A stretch of 64,000 nucleotides of DNA. Source: Bolinopsis microptera. Its lineage: Eukaryota; Ctenophora; Tentaculata; Lobata; Bolinopsidae. Shown in pieces: positions 56,461 through 64,000 of this stretch (positions are counted from its first letter, which is position 1; every line of letters starts with the position of its first letter). The notes beneath the pieces are model-generated. The model saw only the letters and a program-made list of their open reading frames with translations, was not told the origin of the DNA and ran no database searches. A program made the translations under genes and the position numbers. The stretch covers positions 930,001 through 994,000 of the forward strand of contig NC_087073.1 in assembly GCF_026151205.1 (NCBI RefSeq), in the 5' to 3' direction.

Positions 56461-57860
56461 TTTCCAGATCTACGAAGCCTGACTACTAATAATACTTCTA
56501 CTACTAGCCTGACTATAAATTACAGCACACTAACTAAGTTGACAGATCTCTGCGAGTTTTCCCGGGGAAGAATCTTAAAATATCCCTCCTTGACGGGCGT
56601 GGCATTAAACAAGCCATTACAAAATGAACATAACAATGATTATGAATGAACATTATAACGGTGCCTATAATAACAGATGAGCGATTAAAGTAACCAACAA
56701 AAGGGGGAGAACCAGGTGCTGCTAGGGTTGCTTGCGGAGGCGCTGCTAGGACCCGACTACATATTACATACAACACATTGTCAGGAGGTAGATTTAGACA
56801 TATCAAATAAAGGTAAATTTACAATAATCACACAAATTATAAGATAATTGTGCAGAAGACTGCTTCTTGGTGTGAGTTTTGTACCGCGAGCCAGAAGCCT
56901 TGCTGGGCTATTGAGACTTGCTAACCTTCATTTACAGCTGAGTTTAACAGATAAGCCGCTCAGAAAACCTGGGGATTTTGGGACACTTAAAACCAGTGAC
57001 AGGCACTCAAAAAGGCTAAAATAACAATTGTGTCATGCTGTCTGATTCTGTTATTTTATCCGCGGAATCAGTTGTCTAAACCTGGCATGGAGAACTTAAC
57101 CACAAATAACAAAATCTTATCATCAAACAATACCTCAGCAAATATAATCATGGATTAAAAATCAGCCCAATCCCTACAATCAACAATTCATAACTAGTAC
57201 AATCCTCGCTTCCGGTTTAAGGGGTCGTGGATGTCAACTAAACGTGACGAAGAGAATAAAAGTAGGTGTAGTTGTTAGTAACAAGTAGGTTAGTTAGGTT
57301 AGAGTAGGTTAGTAGTAGTAGTTAGTAACCCACCCCATACTCAGGGCAATCTCCTGTCAGGGATATTCTCCTGTCAGCTTGCACCGCAATATAACGACTC
57401 ACTAACCAACAACCAAAATTTGATTTTAAGGACCTGAACTCGAGTTTATGATACTCAGACTTTTAAAATAGGACGGGAATAAAATGAGGGAGTAGCCAAT
57501 AAAAATTCAAATAAGATTTTTAAATAATAGTATTTATAATAGACCAGTCGGCTATTTGAACTTAGATAATTTAATCCAGTTTGTTTGCGGTAAATCAAAA
57601 TGTCTAATGGTTTAAATTTTCGATCCATGAAGCTGATAAATTATAGCTATTGGAAATTCTCTCGCATTTGGAATCATGCCAAAGTCAGCGATAGATGGCT
57701 AAGCGACAAAAACCAAAATGCGACTGAGTTTAGCAAAAACAGGGTTAAATCAGAGAGTAGAGGCCTAAATAAACACAGGAGAACTAGGCATACAGTAAAC
57801 ACTACACATGTAGGTAGCAGGAAATAGTGGCTAAATTGACAAATGGCGGGAAACTGTGAT
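56461..57860. other. No gene recognised
   Basis: Contains short GTTAGTAG simple repeats near 57265-57325 and a CAAAATGCGACTGAG motif at about 57714 shared with 21318-21332. The open frame at 57600-57827 has no recognisable similarity or splice context. Confidence 0.35.
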
Positions 57861-58132
57861 CACGTGACCTCAGATCACGTGACCTCAGGTAGTAGAGTGT
57901 CACGTGATGAGTACAGGATATACAACCCCCTCTTTCTGGCATGTGCCCAACTACCCAGCACTATTGTTGGCACTCCGCCAGATACTGAGGTGCAGTAAAA
58001 TAAGGAGTTCTAACCTAAACCACGTGACTAGGTGACCACGTGACCTAGTATAGACCACGTGACTGCAGTTGAGGAGTCTGATTGGTTAGGAGATTAGACA
58101 GTATGAAGTGTAGTAACTAGTAACACCACGTG
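57861..58132. promoter_or_regulatory. Cluster of seven CACGTG E-boxes
   Basis: CACGTG occurs at 57861, 57876, 57901, 58021, 58037, 58056 and 58127, mostly within (G)TCACGTGAC or ACCACGTGAC, the form bound by USF/MITF/TFE-type bHLH-zip factors. CCCATATAAGGG follows at 58137. Possible promoter or enhancer, perhaps of MCC or a gene outside the window. Target and function are inference. Confidence 0.5.
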
Positions 58133-58447
58133 AAGCCCATATAAGGGAGTGATAGACAGTGGACACATGTATTAGTAGACAGAATATAACACATGTCTAC
58201 TCTGCAAGACGTAATTCAGAAATGAATAATGAACACATGTCACCCATCAAGAGTCTTACAAATGAGAATCACGGGGTGGTGGCAGCAGTTAGACGCACAC
58301 TGCGGACTGCCCGTATGTGTGTGTGTGTCACTGTGTGACTCTGGTCAAAGTTCCCGACATCTCCACTGGCCCCCTCCCCTCTCCACTTCATAAACAGAGA
58401 TGGATTGCCAATTCGGGTGTTTATATGATATCTTAGACAGTGTAGTG

Positions 58448-58470
58448 TACCCCCCCCCCCCCCCCCCCTA
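58448..58470. repeat. Poly-C tract
   Basis: About 20 C in a row followed by TAACCCGG. One of several C/G homopolymers in the window (1561, 34071, 37066, 59015). Confidence 0.9.
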
Positions 58471-58576
58471 ACCCGGATTTAAATTCGTTTTATTTAACGC
58501 GAACCCCCGGATAATGGTTTCAACTGAATAAAATGTGATATTGGATAGTATTTAATACTTGTCCAAGTAGACGGTC

Positions 58577-58633
58577 TAAGATTGTTCAGAACTTGGTCTA
58601 CTAATTTAGTAGACCAAGTTCTGAACAATCTTA
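58577..58633. repeat. Perfect 57-nt palindrome (28-bp arms, 1-nt centre)
   Basis: The left arm 58577-58604 (TAAGATTGTTCAGAACTTGG... CTACTAA) is the exact reverse complement of 58606-58633, with a single T at 58605. No mismatch. It can form a 28-bp hairpin or cruciform. No flanking element is obvious. Confidence 0.95.
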
Positions 58634-59014
58634 TTCCTTCGATAATCGTATTTGGCCATTTTGAACCCAGCTCAAGGAGATACTTGTTAAACCTAACAAA
58701 TACCCAGTATTTTTAGGTAAAAAGATCAAAGAAGGCGAGCTCGCTGCTCAAAGAACTTAGCGAAAACAACAAAGGAGACTATTAAGTACCCCTCTACCGT
58801 ACTGATAAACATGCAGCCTCAGTGGATATCAGGTGACAGTTGTAACCACACCTACCTTACTCAAACAGCACTAACAAACCACTAACGGAAGGAACTAGAG
58901 AGATACCCGAGGAAATGTAGTAGACATTATTGACAGGTGAGGGAGGTGGTGCACCTAATTGCGGGGATTAATGGGAGCGTGGAGGATACTATCTAAACAA
59001 CAAAACAAGCTACA

Positions 59015-59925
59015 GGGGGGGGGGGGGGGGGGGGGGAGTACAACAACACTCTTCCTGCTGGCTGGTGGTGGTTACCAGGTTACCAGGTTACCAGGTTACC
59101 AGGTTACCAGGTTACCAGGGGGAGTACAACAACACTCTTCCTGCTGGCTGGTGGTGGTTACCAGGTTACCAGGTTACCAGGTTACCAGGTTACCAGGTTA
59201 CCAGGTTACCAGGTTACCAGGGGGAGTACAACAACACTTTTCCTGCTGGCTGGTGGTGGTTACCAGGTTACCAGGTTACCAGGTTACCAGGTTACCAGTA
59301 CAACAACACTCTTCCTGCTGGCTGGTGGTGGTTACCAGGTTACCAGGTTATCAGGTTACCAGGGGGAGTACAACAACACTCTTCCTGCTGGCTGGTGGTG
59401 GTTACCAGGTTACCAGGTTACCAGGTTACCAGTTTACTAGGGGGAGTACAACAACACTCTTCCTGCTGGCTGGTGGTGGTTACCAGGTTACCAGGTTACC
59501 AGGTTACCAGGTTACCAGGTTACCAGGGGGAGTACAACAACACTCTTCCTGCTGGCTGGTGGTGGTTACCAGGTTACCAGGTTACCAGGTTACCAGTTTA
59601 CTAGGGGGAGTACAACAACACTCTTCCTGCTGGCTGGTGGTGGTTACCAGGTTACCAGGTTACCAGGTTACCAGTTTACTAGGGGGAGTACAACAACACT
59701 CTTCCTGCTGGCTGGTGGTGGTTACCAGGTTACCAGGTTACCAGGTTACCAGGTTACCAGGGGGAGTACAACAACACTTTTCCTGCTGGCTGGTGGTGGT
59801 TACCAGGTTACCAGGTTACCAGGTTACCAGGTTACCAGGGGGAGTACAACAACACTTTTCCTGCTGGCTGGTGGTGGTTACCAGGTTACCAGGTTACCAG
59901 GTTACCAGGTTACCAGGTGGTGTGG
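59015..59925. repeat. Poly-G tract followed by a composite array with GGTTACCA units
   Basis: A G-run of more than 20 (59015-59037) leads into about 11 composite periods. Each has a constant block (GGGGGAGTACAACAACACTC, then TTCCTGCTGGCTGGTGGT) followed by 3-8 units of GGTTACCA. The number of 8-bp units varies, so slippage and block duplication both act. Confidence 0.95.
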
Positions 59926-60589
59926 TACTAGGCTGGTAGTCTATTTTACAAGATCCGTCGGTTAACTTTCGGTTAAGATTAACGATTAAAGTTTTAAAAC
60001 TTAACCACATTTTGAAATATTAAACTGATAAAATTAGTTAGTTACAGTGGTGTGGGGGTTGTAACTAATTAGTTAGTTACTAGAACAACGGGTAAATCCG
60101 CAGATCATTTGCTGGTCAGCTTTTCGTAATCAGTTTACTGATCTGCCTGCATGTGCAGCAAACTGAAAAACTAATAAACTTGTTGGAGAGAATTCTAAGA
60201 ATATGTTTCGAGAACAAATTGGAAGAGATACGATCAGTAGCTGACTGACAAGTGAATTTTGTCAATTACACGCTCAAACCTCAAGTCGATCTAGCTGATA
60301 TAGATATCCTGTAGGTGCGTTACCTACAGGATTGTCATGTTGGTTACGAGGAAGAGTTTTTAGCTAATTTCCTGTTCCGGGATCAGCTATTACATAACGT
60401 AACCATCAACTAAGGATCTGAGATCAGCTTTATGTTCTAAAGTAAGTCTGTGAGTAAATGAATTTCAGGAGTGCAATGCCTGGCAAACGCGTGTTGTCTT
60501 CTTTTGTTTTAATATGGAATAAACCGCAAATAAACTGTAGGTCAGACGCGGTTTCGCAGCAATTCTAGCAGAGTCTGTACAGATAGAGG
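59926..60589. other. No gene recognised
   Basis: AT-rich. A short inverted motif ATCCTGTAGGTGCGTTACCT / ACAGGAT lies near 60306-60332. Confidence 0.35.
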
Positions 60590-63221
60590 CTCGCTTACCT
60601 GGTGTCTCTGTGTGTTTTGATAGAGGCTTACCTGGTGTCTCTGTGTGTTTTGATAGAGGCTCGCTTACCTGGTGTCTCTGTGTGTTTTGATAGAGGCTCG
60701 CTTACCTGGTGTCTCTGTGTGTTTTGATAGAGGCTTACCTGGTGTCTCTGTGTGTTTTGATAGAGGCTTACCTGGTGTCTCTGTGTGTTTTGATAGAGGC
60801 TTACCTGGTGTCTCTGTGTGTTTTGATAGAGGCCCGCTTACCTGGTGTCTCTGTGTGTTTTGATAGAGGCTCACTTACCTGGTGTCTCTGTGTGTTTTGA
60901 TAGAGGCTTACCTGGTGTCTCTGTGTGTTTTGATAGAGGCTCGCTTACCTGGTGTCTCTGTGTGTTTTGATAGAGGCTCGCTTACCTGGTGTCTCTGTGT
61001 GTTTTGATAGAGGCTCACTTACCTGGTGTCTCTGTGTGTTTTGATAGAGGCTCACTTACCTGGTGTCTCTGTGTGTTTTGATAGAGGCTCGCTTACCTGG
61101 GTCTCTGTGTGTTTTGATAGAGGCTCGCTTACCTGGTGTCTCTGTGTGTTTTGATAGAGGCTCACTTACCTGGTGTCTCTGTGTGTTTTGATAGAGGCTC
61201 GCTTACCTGGTGTCTCTGTGTGTTTTGATAGAGGCTCGCTTACCTGGTGTCTCTGTGTGTTTTGATAGAGGCTCGCTTACCTGGTGTCTCTGTGTGTTTT
61301 GATAGAGGCTCGCTTACCTGGTGTCTCTGTGTGTTTTGATAGAGGCTTACCTGGTGTCTCTGTGTGTTTTGATAGAGGCTCGCTTACCTGGTGTCTCTGT
61401 GTGTTTTGATAGAGGCTTACCTGGTGTCTCTGTGTGTTTTAATAGAGGCTCGCTTACCTGGTGTCTCTGTGTGTTTTGATAGAGGCTTACCTGGTGCCTC
61501 TGTGTGTTTTGATAGAGGCTTACCTGGTGTCTCTGTGTGTTTTGATAGAGGCTTACCTGGTGTCTCTGTGTGTTTTGATAGAGGCTTACCTGGTGTCTCT
61601 GTGTGTTTTGATAGAGGCTCGCTTACCTGGTGTCTCTGTGTGTTTTGATAGAGGCTTACCTGGTGTCTCTGTGTGTTTTGATAGAGTCTTACCTGGTGTC
61701 TCTGTGTGTTTTGATAGAGGCTTACCTGGTGTCTCTGTGTGTTTTGATAGAGGCTCGCTTACCTGGTGTCTCTGTGTGTTTTGATAGAGGCTTACCTGGT
61801 GTCTCTGTGTGTTTTGATAGAGGCTTACCTGGTGTCTCTGTGTGTTTTGATAGAGGCTCGCTTACCTGGTGTCTCTGTGTGTTTTGATAGAGGCTCGCTT
61901 ACCTGGTGTCTCTGTGTGTTTTGATAGAGGCTTACCTGGTGTCTCTGTGTGTTTTGATAGAGGCTCGCTTACCTGGTGTCTCTGTGTGTTTTGATAGAGG
62001 CTTACCTGGTGTCTCTGTGTGTTTTGATAGAGGCTCGCTTACCTGGTGTCTCTGTGTGTTTTGATAGAGGCTTACCTGGTGTCTCTGTGTGTTTTGATAG
62101 AGGCTCGCTTACCTGGTGTCTCTGTGTGTACAGATAGAGGCTCGCTTACCTGGTGTCTCTGTGTGTTTTGATAGAGGCTCGCTTACCTGGTGTCTCTGTG
62201 TGTTTTGATAGAGGCTCGCTTACCTGGTGTCTCTGTGTGTTTTGATAGAGGCTTACCTGGTGTCTCTGTGTGTTTTGATAGAGGCTTACCTGGTGTCTCT
62301 GTGTGTTTTGATAGAGGCTCGCTTACCTGGTGTCTCTGTGTGTTTTGATAGAGGCTTACCTGGTGCCTCTGTGTGTTTTGATAGAGGCTTACCTGGTGTC
62401 TCTGTGTGTTTTGATAGAGGCTTACCTGGTGTCTCTGTGTGTTTTGATAGAGGCTTACCTGGTGTCTCTGTGTGTTTTGATAGAGGCTCGCTTACCTGGT
62501 GTCTCTGTGTGTTTTGATAGAGGCTTACCTGGTGTCTCTGTGTGTTTTGATAGAGTCTTACCTGGTGTCTCTGTGTGTTTTGATAGAGGCTTACCTGGTG
62601 TCTCTGTGTGTTTTGATAGAGGCTCGCTTACCTGGTGTCTCTGTGTGTTTTGATAGAGGCTTACCTGGTGTCTCTGTGTGTTTTGATAGAGGCTTACCTG
62701 GTGTCTCTGTGTGTTTTGATAGAGGCTCGCTTACCTGGTGTCTCTGTGTGTTTTGATAGAGGCTCGCTTACCTGGTGTCTCTGTGTGTTTTGATAGAGGC
62801 TTACCTGGTGTCTCTGTGTGTTTTGATAGAGGCTCGCTTACCTGGTGTCTCTGTGTGTTTTGATAGAGGCTTACCTGGTGTCTCTGTGTGTTTTGATAGA
62901 GGCTCGCTTACCTGGTGTCTCTGTGTGTTTTGATAGAGGCTTACCTGGTGTCTCTGTGTGTTTTGATAGAGGCTCGCTTACCTGGTGTCTCTGTGTGTAC
63001 AGATAGAGGCTCGCTTACCTGGTGTCTCTGTGTGTTTTGATAGAGGCTCGCTTACCTGGTGTCTCTGTGTGTTTTGATAGAGGCTCGCTTACCTGGTGTC
63101 TCTGTGTGTTTTGATAGAGGCTTACCTGGTGTCTCTGTGTGTTTTGATAGAGGCTTACCTGGTGTCTCTGTGTGTTTTGATAGAGGCTCGCTTACCTGGT
63201 GTCTCTGTGTGTTTTGATAGA
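60590..63221 (-). repeat. 33/37-bp array repeating CACCAG|GTAAGC, about 75 copies
   Basis: On the minus strand every unit reads TATCAAAACACACAGAGACACCAG (in two parts) then GTAAGC with or without GAG(C/T), a consensus 5' splice site. Two unit lengths (33 and 37, the latter with CTCG inserted) alternate. A block of 869 bp is duplicated within it: the marker GTGTACAGATAGAGG is at about 62127 and 62996, and the unit order between is the same. This may mark the donor of an unrecognised minus-strand exon. Confidence 0.95.
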
Positions 63222-63540
63222 CAATAACAGTGGCTAATGGATGGTAATACCGATAACATAGATTCGAATATCGTTATTCTTGGCAGGAATATAAACTGAA
63301 ATTTAATAAGAGGGGAGTTCGTAGAGTTATTGAGGTGAAAATAAGCGTGAAAATAAGCGTGAAAACAAGCGTTAGATACAGGGATATACAGGGATATACA
63401 GGGATATTACAAGGTTACCAGGTAGTGGTAACTATGGTAACAGGGATATAATACTGAATACTTATACTAGATAGAAACTAGAACACAACCAGGTGATAAT
63501 ATCAGCATTCAGCGGGTAAATTAAAATAAAGGTAGAACAC
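63222..63540. other. Short non-coding stretch with small repeats
   Basis: GTGAAAATAAGC (three times, 63333-63370), ACAGGGATAT (three times, 63377-63410), and a GTTACCAGGTAGTGGTAAC patch. No gene. Confidence 0.45.
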
Positions 63541-64000
63541 AAAGATGTCCTGCAAGATGATCTCAACTCTGTTGTTAATTGGGCTAAGTGCAACAACATG
63601 GCCCTTCATGAGGATAAGTTTGAGCTTCTTGTTCACAAGCATTGTCCAAAGAATTCCTTGTTTGATCATCCATTCGCCATCCAAGCTCAAACATATGAAG
63701 TGTCTAACGGAAACATGCTGTACCCCACTCAAACGGTGAAAGATCTAGGAGTGACAGTTTCCGCTGATTTGTCCTGGACCCCACACGTCAACAGGATAGC
63801 TGAACGCGCAGGAAAAGTTGCTTCTTGGGTGCTAAGTGCGTTCAAAACGAGAGACAAAGCCACCATGATGACTCTGTACAAGTCTCTCGTTAGAAGCCAT
63901 CTGGAGTATTGCTGTCCTCTGTGGAATTGCTCTAAGAACAAGGACATCCAACAGCTAGAAGGGATTCAGCGTACGTTTACATCGAAAATAGATGGCACCC
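63541..64000 (+). mobile_element. LINE ORF2 fragment (RT C-terminal part), runs off the window
   Basis: An open frame reads DVLQDDLNSVVNWAKCNNMA, VKDLGVTVSADLSWTPHVNR, KVASWVLSAFKTRDKATMMT and LYKSLVRSHLEYCCPLWNCS to the window end without a stop. This is the RT palm end and thumb of a CR1-like element, close to the fragment at 48893 (both have SWVLSAF and SLVRSHLEYCCPLWN). The start near 63541 follows unrelated sequence, so the copy is 5'-truncated, the usual result of LINE insertion. Confidence 0.87.

Noticed and set aside
55479-56489. Three overlapping frames of about 300 aa (SHVTSPQV, TCYLPTSV, CHMLPPHK)
   Set aside because: All three frames of a 24-bp repeat; the pattern is DNA-level, not protein-level.
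57600-57827. Possible small gene (75 aa)
   Set aside because: No similarity recognised, no signal or domain, and the region shares a dispersed motif.
58577-58633. microRNA precursor
   Set aside because: The 1-nt centre leaves no loop for Dicer-type processing as a normal hairpin, and the stem is perfect; a palindrome from DNA repair is simpler.
58959-59939. 326-aa frame with LLAGGGYQVTRLPG repeats
   Set aside because: Translation of the GGTTACCA composite array.
60665-62756. GVSVCFDRGLP and LSKHTETPG repeat frames
   Set aside because: Translations of the 33/37-bp array.

Overview
Animal (metazoan) nuclear DNA, AT-rich, with GT-AG introns, LINE, SINE and DNA-transposon copies, and very heavy minisatellite content: by my count roughly a third of the window is tandem repeat. 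The proteins point to an invertebrate. The hexosaminidase is of the insect-type chitooligosaccharidolytic subfamily, and MCC, SECISBP2 and STRAP are animal genes. I cannot name the phylum from the sequence.

Layout. 1-1.5 kb: first coding exon of a STRAP-like WD40 gene (minus) and a field of decayed repeats. 1.5-4.4 kb: a small TIR element, a GC-rich foldback element and a dispersed repeat. 5.1-19.7 kb (plus): complete 14-exon beta-N-acetylhexosaminidase (588 aa, all junction phases consistent), whose introns are almost entirely tandem arrays. 20.6-21.1 kb: 17-bp array. 24.0-34.0 kb (minus): complete 14-exon SECIS-binding protein 2 homologue (627 aa). 34-46 kb: repeat-rich intergenic DNA with a hAT-type MITE that has an 8-bp target duplication, and an apparently complete two-ORF non-LTR retrotransposon (38.8-44.0 kb). 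46.3-51.6 kb (minus): seven 3' exons of an MCC homologue ending in a PDZ-ligand-like tail. 51.6-63.2 kb: very large arrays, a TA-flanked TIR element, a cluster of CACGTG boxes, and a perfect 57-nt palindrome. 63.5-64.0 kb: a LINE fragment running off the window.

Main observation. Many of the arrays in introns are tied to splice sites. Their repeat units contain the real 5' or 3' splice site, often with adjoining exon bases, or the array sits between two direct copies of the exon edge. At three introns (11282-11461, 15219-15365, 47063-47542) the flanking exon sequence is duplicated on both sides of the array, as expected if a tandem duplication with minisatellite filler was turned into an intron by recruiting AG and GT from the copies and the array. 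Many otherwise different arrays share a GTTAC(C)/GGTAAC core, which supplies GT and, with neighbouring CTAG or CAG, AG dinucleotides on both strands. I propose a sequence-specific minisatellite expansion process acting at exon edges that creates and remodels introns. The junction patterns are visible in the sequence; the process is inference.
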